Shown piece by piece: positions 36,493 through 47,388 of a stretch of 64,000 bases of DNA. The translations under genes were made by a program, and so were the position numbers. This stretch comes from Cryptomeria japonica (Eukaryota; Streptophyta; Pinopsida; Cupressales; Cupressaceae). Under the pieces are notes generated by a model. The model was not told the origin of the DNA, searched no databases, and worked only from the letters and a program-made list of their open reading frames with translations. The first letter of the stretch is position 1, and the number at the start of each line of letters is the position of its first letter. The stretch is from contig NC_081415.1 in assembly GCF_030272615.1 (NCBI RefSeq), positions 261,888,425 through 261,952,424 on the forward strand, read 5' to 3'.

Positions 36493-36583
36493 GGTATAAA
36501 TAGCATCCTCAATTACAATGAACGGCCCAGATCAAAAGAAGATCAACGGCTGAGATTCTAACACCTAAACCCTAATTAGGGTT
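36493..36583 (-). promoter_or_regulatory. P2 promoter of element B
   Basis: The telobox palindrome AACCCTAATTAGGGTT (36568-36583) is followed in the minus direction by a TATA (GCTATTTATACC, 36493-36504). It lies about 110 bp beyond the native ORF stop and about 0.85 kb before the element's 3' end. Confidence 0.68.
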
Positions 36584-36815
36584 TATTACAAATAGCCCCC
36601 TTTTTATTGAACAATATTAAATGCATAGCCAAATATTTAATTTGGCACAGAAATCTAGGAGACATAGACCAATGACAATTAAGGTGCCACATCATCTATA
36701 ACAACCTTTCTTCTAGAATCTTATTTCCTTTCCAATGCTCTTTTTTAGCATATGCAATGAATCTAGACACGATTCCTTCAATCTCAGCAATTGGAATCTC
36801 GGGAAGATTCCTCAT

Positions 36816-39800
36816 TCATTCCTCCAAGTGGATGACCTGATCGAAAGCCTTGAGAAGAGCAGTGTCCCATCCAGGTTCAAGTTCTTTGATCTTCTCAATC
36901 GGGAGCATGGTGGCAAACATTTGATCCCGTTGCTCATCTGTGATAACATTCTCATCTTTGCAAAAGATGACCTTGACTCTTTCTTCTAATTCTTGCAAAT
37001 CCACATCTGTCTCAACTTCGATCCTCCTGCCAAGAATAGTACATAATACTTCAAACACCTTGTCCTGGATCGGATGGATAATCTCTTCAACTTGATTGCA
37101 TTTGTTACTGATGTCCTCAAAAAGAACTTCCTTCATCTGGAGTAAAGTTGACCATTGGAGTAAACTATGAGATCCTCCATCCATTATCTTTTCTTGTGCT
37201 AGGGTCTTCCTTGATGTTTGCCTTATTACTTGCAGGACAGGAATGATAACATCCTTAGTATGGGCAAAGGCGGCTACAGTTATCATTAGGTTGTGGATGA
37301 TCTCAAGAGCTTGGATAGCTCGGTGGATGGTCTGCATCATTCTTGTTGCAAATTCAATAGCAACTGTATGGGATTTGTCAATCCAAGAGCTCATAAGCTG
37401 GACCAAACTCTTGATTTTCTCTGCCTCACCAACTGATTCAATGGGAAGTGCCTGCACAGGAGATACTGTTGGATCCTGACGTCCCAAAGGCTGATTGAGA
37501 TGGCTAAAGTAGCCTCTCCATGCACCGACCTCTCTCTTAAGCTTTCTATTTTTCTCCATTTCTTCCCTAAGCTTGTCTTTTAGTGCTTCAAACGAATCGG
37601 TTGCCTCATCCAGTGTCTGTTCGGCTGTGAGTGGGCCAAGCTCAAATGTTTCTACATCATATTCCTCTACGAGGATTTCACCTTCATACTTGTCCACTGC
37701 TGGTGTAGCTATCTGCAACTTCCTGGATCCTGTCTCATCTCTGATCATCTTGGACATCTTAGTGGCCTTCCTCTTTTCTATCACTTCCTGAGAATTTCCA
37801 ACAAGGCTTTCTAAATCAATCACATTATCTTCGTCCTCAATCACAATCACCCTTGTTAGTCTCTCCTTCAACCAATCCGGAATGGCAAATCTCGTCTCTC
37901 TAACTTGTATCTCTTTAGGCAATGTTTCTTCTTCTCTGAGAGGAGATGTCACTTCGTCATCATTCTTGTCTTCATGTAGCTCATTAACTTGGAGAGATCG
38001 ACTTGATGAACGTTGAGGTGCCTGTCCTTCTTCATGTTTATCGTTCTGGACCATTGATTCCATAGATTCCTCCATTTCAAGTGTCCTCTTCTCTTGTCGA
38101 GAAGATGTGTCGGATGAACGATCTCGATTGGCCTCTTGCTTCTTCTTGGAGGATTCCTTTTTCTCAAGTCTCTCTTTTCTCTTTGAGCCTCTAGGATGAG
38201 GATTGCCTTCACTTACGCTTCGAAGGTTGCCTTCGCTCGTGCTTCTGGGATGAGGATTGCCTTCACTTACACTTGTTCCTCCTTCCCCTGGCCTTTCCTC
38301 CAAAGTAAAAGTCATAGATATGTTCTGTTCTCTTAACTTTTGATGTTGCACATCAACCCATCTGCGAGTACAAGACAAAACTGGAGCCATCAAAGCATCT
38401 AGATCCAAAACCTCAGGCTCATTCCAATCTATCCTCACTGCTTTGCTTTCTCGGTCATAGGATGATTGGAGATGTCTGCCACTGTCCTGAGCTTGGTCGG
38501 CCACTCTGTAAATTTTGCATTTCCTGATGAAGTCTAAAGGCAATCTGGAATGCATCTTTCTTTTTACTTCAAAATCATCTAAGAGATTCATCCAAAAGTC
38601 CTCTACCTGAAACTCATGCTTGTACTTTCTACCGACTGTCTCCTCTATATACCCATAAGGATCAAAACTTTCTCTCGAGGCAAAGAATGAAAATGAATAC
38701 AAGGCCAACTCCTTCTCTGCGTCATCCATGGCTAGAGCATTAGGACATACCTCAACTGAATTTCCTAGTATGATAGGCACAGGAACTCCATTTCCATGCC
38801 TGTGTCTGAATGCCTTCGCATAAGCTGCCAACTGTCTAGTCACCTCAAGTAACACTATTATGTCTGTCGGATATCTCGGCAACATGTAGGGAGGTGAAGG
38901 ACATCCATGAACTCTAATATATGTAAATTTCTGAAATTGGATGAACCAAGCACCATACCTCTTTACAAGCTCTTGTGCATCTTGAGATAACCGATTGTGA
39001 ATCCCGCCTTGCAATGTCCTAGTGATGTTCATCGTGAAGGTATCATTGACTAACTTGTAGTCACTTCCTGGTGGATGATGCAAATGAACATAGGAATCAC
39101 AAACTCTGACTTCCCCAGGCCCTCTTCCGATCACTCCTCTGTGAGGTAGTCCCGCATATTCAAAACTCCTGATCAAGGCATATATGATGTATGAACTCAT
39201 GTGGAAGGACTTAGTAGCCTTCAGTCTTCTTAACTGCACGTCCAAGCAATGGCTAATCATTCTAGCGCAATGAATTGTTCCTTTTCCTTGAACTATCACT
39301 TGGATGAAGTAGAACATCCACTTCTCAAAATAGAAGGCTTGAGGAGCTCCTATAACTCGGTTGAGTAATATTATCAAATCTCTATACTCCTCCTGGAAGT
39401 CGATCCTATGTGGTGTGTTTGGAATCTTGCTCAGGCGAGGACGACTCTTGAGTAACCAATTCTTGTTGATGATGCTCAAGCAAGTGTCTAGATCATCTTC
39501 GTACATGGACCTGGCTCCTTCTAAGCTTTTATAAACCATATCTCTGTGCTCTGGAAGATGGAGAGCCTCACTTATAGCCTCCTCTAAAAGGTAAGCCAAA
39601 GTGTTTCCCTCCTTGGACACGATCGATCTTGACTGGGGGTCGTAATGGCGGGCACACTCGATCATCAGCTCATGGCACTGGATTGCTGGAGGGAAGCCGG
39701 CTGCCTTGATAATGCCACTTTCAATTATTCTCCTTGCGACAGGTGATGGCTTGCCAATGTAAGGGACCTCTCGAAACTTCTTCACACTGAAGTTTCCCAA

Positions 39801-39920
39801 GTTGGTATCTCCAATGTTGCTCCATTTCGACACAATCTTGGTCTCCAATTCTTCATTCTTCTGATCTTCCTTCATGAGGGCTGGACGACTAGTGGATGCT
39901 CCTGCCTTTGGGGTCGCCAT
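36816..39920 (-). CDS. Large unknown ORF of element B (1,034 codons)
   Basis: I do not recognise this family. I start it at MATPKAGAS (39920) because a conserved intron acceptor lies just before that ATG; an upstream in-frame ATG at 39965 is inside the intron. Residues about 20-480 are conserved with the broken copies in A and C: SKWSNIGDTN, INKNWLLK, EKWMFYFIQ, MSSYIIYAL, VNDTFTMNITRTLQGG, LPRYPTDIIVLLE. Around 550-590 are three SEGN-type repeats and a basic cluster (SKRKERLEKK) resembling a nuclear signal, matched by basic clusters in A and C. A probable coiled coil lies near 770-800. A TGA at 36816-36818 stops the frame, but homology continues in the same frame (MRNLPEIPIAEIEGIVSRF) to TAG at 36696, where A also ends (ILEERLL against ELLEESLL). 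So the frame is probably 40 codons short. No catalytic motif of RT, integrase or transposase is visible. Confidence 0.85.
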   Translation of the reverse strand: MATPKAGASTSRPALMKEDQKNEELETKIVSKWSNIGDTNLGNFSVKKFREVPYIGKPSPVARRIIESGIIKAAGFPPAIQCHELMIECARHYDPQSRSIVSKEGNTLAYLLEEAISEALHLPEHRDMVYKSLEGARSMYEDDLDTCLSIINKNWLLKSRPRLSKIPNTPHRIDFQEEYRDLIILLNRVIGAPQAFYFEKWMFYFIQVIVQGKGTIHCARMISHCLDVQLRRLKATKSFHMSSYIIYALIRSFEYAGLPHRGVIGRGPGEVRVCDSYVHLHHPPGSDYKLVNDTFTMNITRTLQGGIHNRLSQDAQELVKRYGAWFIQFQKFTYIRVHGCPSPPYMLPRYPTDIIVLLEVTRQLAAYAKAFRHRHGNGVPVPIILGNSVEVCPNALAMDDAEKELALYSFSFFASRESFDPYGYIEETVGRKYKHEFQVEDFWMNLLDDFEVKRKMHSRLPLDFIRKCKIYRVADQAQDSGRHLQSSYDRESKAVRIDWNEPEVLDLDALMAPVLSCTRRWVDVQHQKLREQNISMTFTLEERPGEGGTSVSEGNPHPRSTSEGNLRSVSEGNPHPRGSKRKERLEKKESSKKKQEANRDRSSDTSSRQEKRTLEMEESMESMVQNDKHEEGQAPQRSSSRSLQVNELHEDKNDDEVTSPLREEETLPKEIQVRETRFAIPDWLKERLTRVIVIEDEDNVIDLESLVGNSQEVIEKRKATKMSKMIRDETGSRKLQIATPAVDKYEGEILVEEYDVETFELGPLTAEQTLDEATDSFEALKDKLREEMEKNRKLKREVGAWRGYFSHLNQPLGRQDPTVSPVQALPIESVGEAEKIKSLVQLMSSWIDKSHTVAIEFATRMMQTIHRAIQALEIIHNLMITVAAFAHTKDVIIPVLQVIRQTSRKTLAQEKIMDGGSHSLLQWSTLLQMKEVLFEDISNKCNQVEEIIHPIQDKVFEVLCTILGRRIEVETDVDLQELEERVKVIFCKDENVITDEQRDQMFATMLPIEKIKELEPGWDTALLKAFDQVIHLEE

Positions 39921-39928
39921 CGTGACAC

Positions 39929-40109
39929 CTACACAACATTTTATAATGAGCAATATACTTCGCAATGTAGAAATATAGATTAGAAAGAGGATTTAAGTTT
40001 TAAAATTTAGGAAACTTCATGATAAGTCTTTGAATTATCATTTCCTAAATATAGCTATGTAATTTGGAATTCAAAATTCAAAATTTGGACAAGGGAGATC
40101 TTGCCATAC
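39929..40109 (-). other. Probable 5' UTR intron before the large ORF
   Basis: In the minus direction the donor is AGAG|GTATGGC (40110/40109) and the acceptor is TTGTGTAG (39929). They enclose 181 bp, eight bases before the chosen start codon. Element I has the same splice words and spacing. Confidence 0.65.
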
Positions 40110-40374
40110 CTCTCTTGAGAACTAACTCTAAAAAAGATGCAAAATTAGGAAATTCGCTAGGCAAAATGAAGATCGAAGTCTTCTAGCAAATGCGCCTTCT
40201 TTATTAACTTCACCACCTCTTAGTTTTAATGCCTCGAGAAAAATTCGCTCCAACTCTAGCCTCCAACAAAGTTCGCACTCTTCCTTGGACCAGATTTCAC
40301 ACTCCTTTATTACCTCTCCAAATCGCATATGAATGAATGATTAAATGATGGTTTAAAATGCCTCAAAATACCTC

Positions 40375-40430
40375 TCTTATATAAGCGCTCACCATTATAC
40401 TCTCGCATAGGCCGACTTTTGGAAATAAGG
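40375..40430 (-). promoter_or_regulatory. P1 promoter of element B
   Basis: The minus strand has AAAAGTCGGCCTATG (about 40410-40425) followed by CGCTTATATAAG (40375-40387). The same AGTCGGCC plus TATA pair stands in the equivalent place of I, G and A. The predicted UTR intron and the large ORF follow. Confidence 0.68.
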
Positions 40431-40699
40431 CCAATAATAAACAAAATTTAAATAAAAGGAGAGGCCGACTTTTGTAAAAACATTAAAATAAAACCCCAAG
40501 CGCACTCCCTTCATTTAATTAATTTAAATGCCTTTGCAATTAAAATTTCGATTTTAAAAAAGGCTAAATTAATGATTAAATGCCTTATGCGAACTCATTA
40601 AATGTCAATTTTAATTAAAAATATTTCAAAGTTTTATCGAATTTAGCATTTAATGCAATTCAAAAAGTATTGGCGCCTAAGCATGGGAGATATTTGGGA

Positions 40700-42490
40700 C
40701 ATCAATAATATCGCTCTGGTCCCTGGGTGGGGGACAGGAGCGACTCATGCATTTTAACCTTGTATTTCTTGTTTCTTTAATCGCCAATTCATGTTACAGG
40801 GCAAGTGATGATTTCATCCATCCATTCCATACATGCTTAACTTGTCCTTTGCAAGGCAAACTCGATATTTTAGGGATTTTCGCCCTGGTCCCTTGGTGAG
40901 GGACACGAGCGAACTTTACCTTTTGCCTTTGGTCTTTGTCTCTTTAATTGCCAAATCGAGTTGCGAGGTAGGCAATGATCCTTATTGTTTGCTTCATGCA
41001 TGTCCAATTCGCTTTCTCGAGACTAAATGAGCTCCTCCAAGGATTATCGCCCTAGTCCTCCAATGAAGGACAGGAGCGAATTTTATACTTGAGCCAAAAA
41101 TTGTCAATTCTTGTGGATGTTTCCTTGTCCATCGTTTTCCAGAAGGCGTTTCTCATTTCGTACAACCTTGTCTTGGCGTGATTCTGGAGGGAGATGCTTG
41201 ATTTTATAGAAATCGCCCTAGTCCTCCCGTGAAGGACAGGAGCGATTTTTAATCCATGGCACAAATCCTCAATCATATCAATATCAAATTATCTCCAAGG
41301 CGTAAAACGTTGTTCCTTATTCCATCTTGAGTCTTGCGAATGGAAGTAGCACTCCAAAATATTAGGCAATCAAGGAAATTTAAAGATTTTGCTTTGGTCC
41401 CTGGGAGAGGGACAGGAGCGCCTTAGCCAATTTGAGCAAATGCTTGTGGTCTTTGCAACTTCGTTCTTCTTTAAGGCATTCCAAATATCATCGCCATCAT
41501 GTGTCTAGGCTCGGACTTGTCCAAATTCGGAGGGGGAGGCTGGACAATCTATATTTCGCCCTGGTCCCTTGGAGAGGGACAGGAGCGATCTTGCATCTAT
41601 AAGCTCACTTGTGTTTCGCCAACTTTCAAAATTATCTTCAACGGGGTGATCACGCCTTCCTTCCTTCATCTCAAACTCAAAACTCGCTTTTCCTTTGCCC
41701 AAAATTTGCATCTTGAGAAAATCGCTCTGGTCCCTGAGTGAGGGACGGGAGCTTCCTTTGAAAATCGCTCTGGTCCCTGGGAGAGGGACAAGAGCGCCTA
41801 GGCCATTTTGGGTTGATTTTCTTCATTTTGGTCCATTCAAGTTATATTCAACGAGCAAAACATACTTTCCTTGTCCTCCTCAAATCGCGAAATCGTTTAA
41901 ATCTTGTGAGGACAATGTAATTTAGGAATTCAAGCTCCGGTCCTTCAGTGAGGGACAGGAGCGATTTTTGTCATTAAGGTCAAATCTTTACCATTTTCAT
42001 CTCAAATTTCCTTTGCTGGGGAAGATACCATCATTTTGCAAGCTATGAACAAAAGTCAAAATCCAAAAAATGTCCAAGAGGGTGTGATTGAAGAAAATCG
42101 CTCTAGTCCCTGGGAGAGGGACAGGAGCGAACTTGTCTTGCTAGGCCAAAAGTTCAATCTTTTCACCGCCAACGATTAAGTCTAGATACTCCTCCATGCT
42201 TGTTTCACCTTTCATTGCGTCCTTGATGCTTCAGTTTGATCAAATGAGGCCAAAAATGATCTAAGCAAGCCATTTCGCCCTGGTCCTTCAGTGAAGGACA
42301 GGAGCGATTTGGCTTTAATCTTTAAAAACTTGTCATTTTGAGTCCTCAAAATCTTCAAAATCTTCAATTTACGTCCAATTGCGTGCCCTGGCGACCCTGC
42401 ACAAGACAATTAAAACGAGTCAATAACCAAGATACTTCAAATATAACTTTCGCCCTGGTCCCTGAGAGAGGGACAGGAGTGATTTTGCCT
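40700..42490 (-). repeat. Array of hairpin-forming units in element B, about 170-bp period
   Basis: On the plus strand units read CGC(T/C)CTGGTCCCT, a loop, then GGGACAGGAGCG. They lie near 40711, 40880, 41048, 41216, 41392, 41560, 41725, 41764, 41937, 42100, 42274 and 42450. In the minus (element) sense they match the array of element I, including the 2-base mid-stem mismatch. Most spacings are 165-176 bp. Confidence 0.88.
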
Positions 42491-42959
42491 TTATAAGCCA
42501 AAATATCAAAAATTTAGGTCTTCAGATCACTTCATCATGCGGGGTTAGGTCGTCTTCAAGTCCAGGAATCGGTTACTTTGCTTCCAAAATTCGGTCAAAT
42601 TTACCTAGACAAAATGTATAATTTAATCACTAAAATGCTAACACTTAGACCTAACTTTGAATTTACCCCAAGATCCGGACTGGACCCATCCTGAGACACA
42701 CCTTGACTTCCTGGCAGGCTCATCTTATTTCAAAATTGCAACCTTCGGGAGGAGGCTTAATAATCTTTCAAAATTTGACTGGACTTCAGCTTGAAAATAT
42801 CAAAAGGAAACTCCTAAGGCTTAACCCTAGTCCAGACGACTCACTCACTTACCCAAAACCCTAAAAGCAGAGAGAAGAACAGGCAAAACAAAAGCAAAAA
42901 GAGGAGGTCCCCATTTTAATGGGGCGATGTGTGAAATGGTCACAACACCACCATCACCA

Positions 42960-43640
42960 TTTCACCCTACCCTTTCCACTTCCATATCCCTTACCTTCTA
43001 TCTCTCTTTATCTTTTATCACCTTCACCTAACATACTCATCTACTACCCTTCACCTACATTTAGTCCTACCACTACACCCTCACCTCCCTTCACTTAACT
43101 TAAACCTACCCTTCCATCTTACACCCTCATCTCCCTTCACTAACTTCCTTTCCACCTTACCCCTACCCCTATTCTATCCTAACATCTCCTTTCCCCTCAT
43201 ACCTTCTATCTCACACTCCCTTTAGCCTACCATCCACACTAACTTCCTTTTCCCCTTTATTACCCTAAAATCACCTATTCTAACCCACATCGCATAAGTC
43301 TCACTTCCTTTATTTCCCTAAGCTTACCTCTACCCCTACCCCTAACCTTCTTACCCATCTATCCCACCTTCCTTCACCTAGTCTAAACCTCATCCCATTA
43401 TAACCTACACCCCTCTACCCTTTCATTACCCCCTCATACCTCCCATTACATTTTACTCCCTAACCTTCCCTAACTCCATCCACTACCTCTTATACCTCCG
43501 AACCCGACGCCTCTCCTACTTCCATCATTTATATCCCTTATGTCCCCCTTTCCTCCAACATCCCATTTCCCCTCTTTCTCCACGTAGCAGCTTCCCTTAC
43601 CACTTCCCTCACATTCCTCTCATCACCCTTTTGGGCCCCA
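42960..43640 (+). other. Pyrimidine-rich tract of element G
   Basis: About 680 bp is strikingly rich in C and T on the plus strand, made of CCTT, CACC and CTACC words with few G residues. Its left part (35500-35642) was separated by the insertion of B. No coding frame is supported. The strand asymmetry could favour triplex or R-loop structures, but that is inference. Confidence 0.75.
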
Positions 43641-45059
43641 CTTTAAACTCAAAATGGAGAATTGAATTAACTTTTTATTAAAGACTCTTGTTGGGACCCA
43701 CCAACCACTGGTTTGGGGAATTTAAATGTTTTGTTTTTTTTGTTTTTTTTTTGTCTTTCATATTAAACGGGCCCCACCACCACCAGAATTTTTGGAATGA
43801 AAGAAGAGTTCTTTTTTTTAATAGAAATTATAAAAAAGGGAGAGCATCCACCTCACTCTACTCTTCCACCTTATTTCCTCGTGGCACTTCTTTACAACAT
43901 CACCCCATCCTCTTTGCCACCACATCCTCTTTGTTGTTACACCTTTCATCCCTTCTCACATTCGTGGCATGTTTTGGACTCCACTAAGATTCAACGATAA
44001 AAAATATAAAGCAATTCACTTCAAAGTTGATTCAAAACTTCTAGGTTTGTACCTACAGATCCATCTTGAAGGGAGATATTAATCACTGATTGGCTCCAAA
44101 GGAGAGAAGATTTTCAAGCAAAAAAGAGGTGAATTATAAGGGATAAGCTATGAAAGAAGAGATTCAAGCAGGCTGGTTCCTAATCACGGGAAAATTTATC
44201 AGATCTTCAGGAAGAGATCAGGCCTCATTCACTCTTGGTTTAAATGCAATTTCCAGTGGATTAATTTCTCTGAGTTTAGACCACAATCAGATCTAAGTAT
44301 TATTTCATACTCAGAAATATGATTAATGTACATGATAATTAATTCAAGTTTTGTGTCTTTGCAGGTATGGTTGTAAACAAATAATGGAGCACGAGGAATA
44401 TAGGATGATGATAAACCAAGAATGGGGAATCCTCCACATAAGGGAAGAGATCTGATCTGTGCATCTCCACATGAAGAATGTACTCAGATAGAATTAATCC
44501 TGCAAATACAGAAAGTCCTAAAATCAGACCAAAGCTTATGAAAATCCGGCCTGATTCAATTGTGCAAGCAAGTAAATTTGATTCATCAATCATCTGCTAC
44601 AAAAGAACCTTTGATGGCCGATTCAGTGAAGAAGGTTTTGACAACGAAAGATGAAGTTTTGACTGATGTAATGACCGATTTGCCTTAGGGATTAAAATTT
44701 GATTAACTTAGTTTCTAAATCTGGATGAAGCTTTGGAAAGCAAATGGATTTCAAAGGTCTTCTTGAGGTTAATCTGATATGGATGACTAAGACTTAGGAT
44801 CTGAGTTGATGGAATGAGTTTCGTCAAGTGAAGAAACTGTCTTCTTGAGGTTAATCTAATATGGATGACTAAGACTTAGGATCTGAGTTGATGGAATGAG
44901 TTTCGTCAAGTGAAGAAACTGTCCAGTATTCCCAATTTGAAGCGAAATCCCTGCTAAGGCCTTCTTTGAAAGGTTGATTTGATATTTTTCACATTGGAGT
45001 GACAGAGACTTGTTTGAACTAGTTATTGATCATGAACAATGAGGAATTTGAGCTAGGGC

Positions 45060-46235
45060 ATCAAATTCGCTCCTGACCCTTCCAAAGGTACAGGAGCGAG
45101 TTTTCTTAGAACACCTTCTTGCTCCTTACTTGGATCCAAACTCACGCTTTCAGGGCTTGATTGAAGGAAATTTGAGTTATGTGTGCCTTTAGAAGTGAAT
45201 TCAAACCTAGTTGAATGATGAAGTCTGGAGAATTTGAACAATATTGTCAATTTCGCTCCTGACCCTTCCAAAGGTACATGAGCGAATTTTTCTTAGAGCC
45301 CTCCATTGCTTCTAAGTTGGACCAAAATCCTTGCTCCTATGGCGTGATTGAAGAGGAAATGATGTATGCATGCCTTGAAATTGAATTGAAACAAGTTTGA
45401 ATGGCAAAACATGAGGAATCTAAGCCAAGAAGCAAAATTTTAAGCCAAGAAGCAAAATTTCGCTCCTGACCCTTCCAAAGGTACAGGAGCGAAATCCTTG
45501 AAAGGACCTAATTTCTCACTCAAGCAATTGAACGGATCTTATTTGGGAACAAACTGACTTGATCATGATGGAAGAAGGATTCAAAAGCTAAGTTCAAGGT
45601 GAAGTATTGAGGGATGGTGAAGGAATTGAATCAAAAGAAGAATTTCGCTTATGTCCCTCTCTAAGGGTCCAGAGCGAAATCTCTTGGAAGGACCTCCTAT
45701 CTCACCTAAAGCACCAAGAGGATCTTGTTTTAAGCAAAGTTGGGAGTAGATTGACTTGAGCACGATGAGAAGAGAATTTCAAAAATCAAGTCTAAGGCAA
45801 AGTGATAGGAATGAAGCGTGAATTGAGTCAAGAGGAAGAAATTCGCTCATGTACCTTCCAAAGGTACAGGAGCGAAATCTCTTGAAGAAGAATGTTTTGT
45901 TAATCAAGATATCAAGACAAGCCTTCTTGAAGGTAATTTAAGTCTTTGTTGCAGCATGAGCCTTCTAATGATAATGAAAATTGAGTATGTGAGTGAGAAA
46001 ACTAAGATTAGCCCTTAGTTCGCTCAGGTACCTTCCAAAGGTACAGGAGCGAAATGCATTGAGGATGAGTAATATGCTAATGATAGTGTGTTGTAAGTCT
46101 TCTTCATGGTGGTTTCAAGTGTTCAAGCATCCTAAACTTCATGCAGATCGTGAGAACTAAGCTTGCCTTCATCAAATATTGATGAAAATTTGACTTATAT
46201 CCTATCTCGCTCATGTCCCTCTCTAAGGTACCAAG
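45060..46235 (+). repeat. Array of hairpin-forming units in element G, about 185-bp period
   Basis: Seven units have TCGCTC(C/A)TG(A/T)CCCTTCC, or the CCCTCTC variant, followed by AAGGTACAGGAGCGA. They lie near 45067, 45252, 45461, 45645, 45842, 46018 and 46206. The lower stem CGCTCCTG/CAGGAGCG pairs perfectly in several units, and the mismatches sit higher than in the I and B arrays. The hairpin is retained although its sequence has shifted. Confidence 0.85.
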
Positions 46236-46430
46236 GCGAAATTCTATTAAAGGCAATTGCATTATGGTAAAAAACCGAAAAGATCAAGAGAAGACTAAGT
46301 GCAAGTCAACCTAGAAACATTTGATGCATTAATAAACCAATCTCACTTTGGCGGCAAAAGCAAATTCAAAATTTTTTAAGAGAAGTCGGCCAGCTAAAGG
46401 GAAATAAAATTTATTTATTCATCCAAACAA

Positions 46431-46480
46431 AGTCGGCTTTCATCAAAGAAGTGCATTCTCCCATAAAGGCGCCTATATAA
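46431..46480 (+). promoter_or_regulatory. P1 promoter of element G
   Basis: AGTCGGCTTTCATC (46431-46444) precedes GGCGCCTATATAAGGG (46469-46484). This is the best-formed TATA of the P1 set. An earlier AAGTCGGCC is at 46383. Confidence 0.68.
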
Positions 46481-46904
46481 GGGAGGTTGATTCTTAAATT
46501 ATTCATCATTCATTTCAAACATTCTTCTTCAAAGAGTGAAATCCTTCAGCAGTTAAGAAGCAAATTCCAGATTTGTCAACAATCTTCACAAGCCGAATTC
46601 GACAAGAGCGAATTTGAGGAGCAACCGAATTCATCAAGGCGAATTTCAAAAGCAGATTTCATTAGACAGATTGGTGATTGAGGAGGCAAATTTCAGGTCT
46701 TATAGAAATCAGTCACTTTAAGGCGTAGAGTACATCCTAACAACAGCAAAATTCAATAAAGGAAGGACTGAATTCATCATAGCAAGAGCAAATTTGCTCA
46801 AGAAAAGGACAATCTACCCTAAACCTGCACCTATCAGACCTGCAAATCACATAAAATCAGAGATTGTATAAGCTATATATCATGTGTTTGATGTTCATTT
46901 GTTT

Positions 46905-47130
46905 GTTTTGCAGCAAGAAAAGAAAGAAATCAGAAAGACCATGTTGGAGGAAGATCGGAACGAAGATCTCAAGAAGAATATTTCAACATCAAGGTCAAAG
47001 GAAGACCTCTTCAAGAGGATCTCATAGGCAAACACGAGAGTCAAGGAAGGGTACATCGTTCATCAAGTATATCAAGGACGATGGAGGATCAACAAAAGTC
47101 ATCACAAAGGAAGTACCAGACAAGGTGGCA
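46905..47130 (+). other. Basic purine-rich stretch replacing the ORF in element G
   Basis: After a TTTTGCAG acceptor-like word (about 46905-46912) the sequence encodes a Lys/Arg/Ser-rich run (KKRKKSERPCWRKI) in one frame, within a 113-codon open frame starting at 46864. It lies where other copies have the large ORF, and is partly like the short frame of element I. Sequence conserved with I resumes near 47110 (AAGGTGGCATCC). I cannot say whether it is translated. Confidence 0.35.
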
Positions 47131-47298
47131 TCCCAGTCACTGTTCCTCCAATCAGATAGGTCCACATCAGCATGTCCAGATTCAATGTACCTGACTTATC
47201 AGTGATGACACAAACTTCGAGGCACCTACCCCCGTTTCCTATTGGTTCTCATGCATTGAATGTAATTTTCTCATTGGCTAAAAGGTTTTGTTGTAACA

Positions 47299-47388
47299 AA
47301 CCCTAATTAGGGTTTTCATCTTGTAATCCTAGCCATTCATTCTAAATCAATCTGAGCCATTGAAATGTAAAGAGCTCCCTATATAAAG
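47299..47388 (+). promoter_or_regulatory. P2 promoter of element G
   Basis: AACCCTAATTAGGGTT (47299-47314) is followed by CCCTATATAAAGCC (47377-47390) and then CATTTGTAAAGG. It has the same layout as in I and A, about 0.87 kb before the element's 3' end. Confidence 0.7.

Larger units (their letters stand above)
35643..42947 (-). mobile_element. Element B: complete ORF-bearing TG...CA copy, 7.3 kb
   Basis: The 5' end TGTTGTGACCATTTCACAC is at 42947 (minus sense). The 3' end is at 35643, where the plus strand reads TATTGATGTG, one base off the family form. Perfect CCACC duplications flank it (35638-35642, 42948-42952). Joining the flanks restores the pyrimidine-rich tract of element G. Contents in the minus direction: hairpin, hairpin array 42490-40700, P1 TATA (40375-40387), UTR intron, large ORF, P2 (36583-36493) and 3' tail. 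No second copy of the start motif, RT, integrase or transposase is visible. Confidence 0.94.

Noticed and set aside
36816-39965. Start of the large ORF at the upstream ATG (39965)
   Set aside because: The first 15 codons fall within the predicted UTR intron that is conserved in element I, so ATG at 39920 is preferred.
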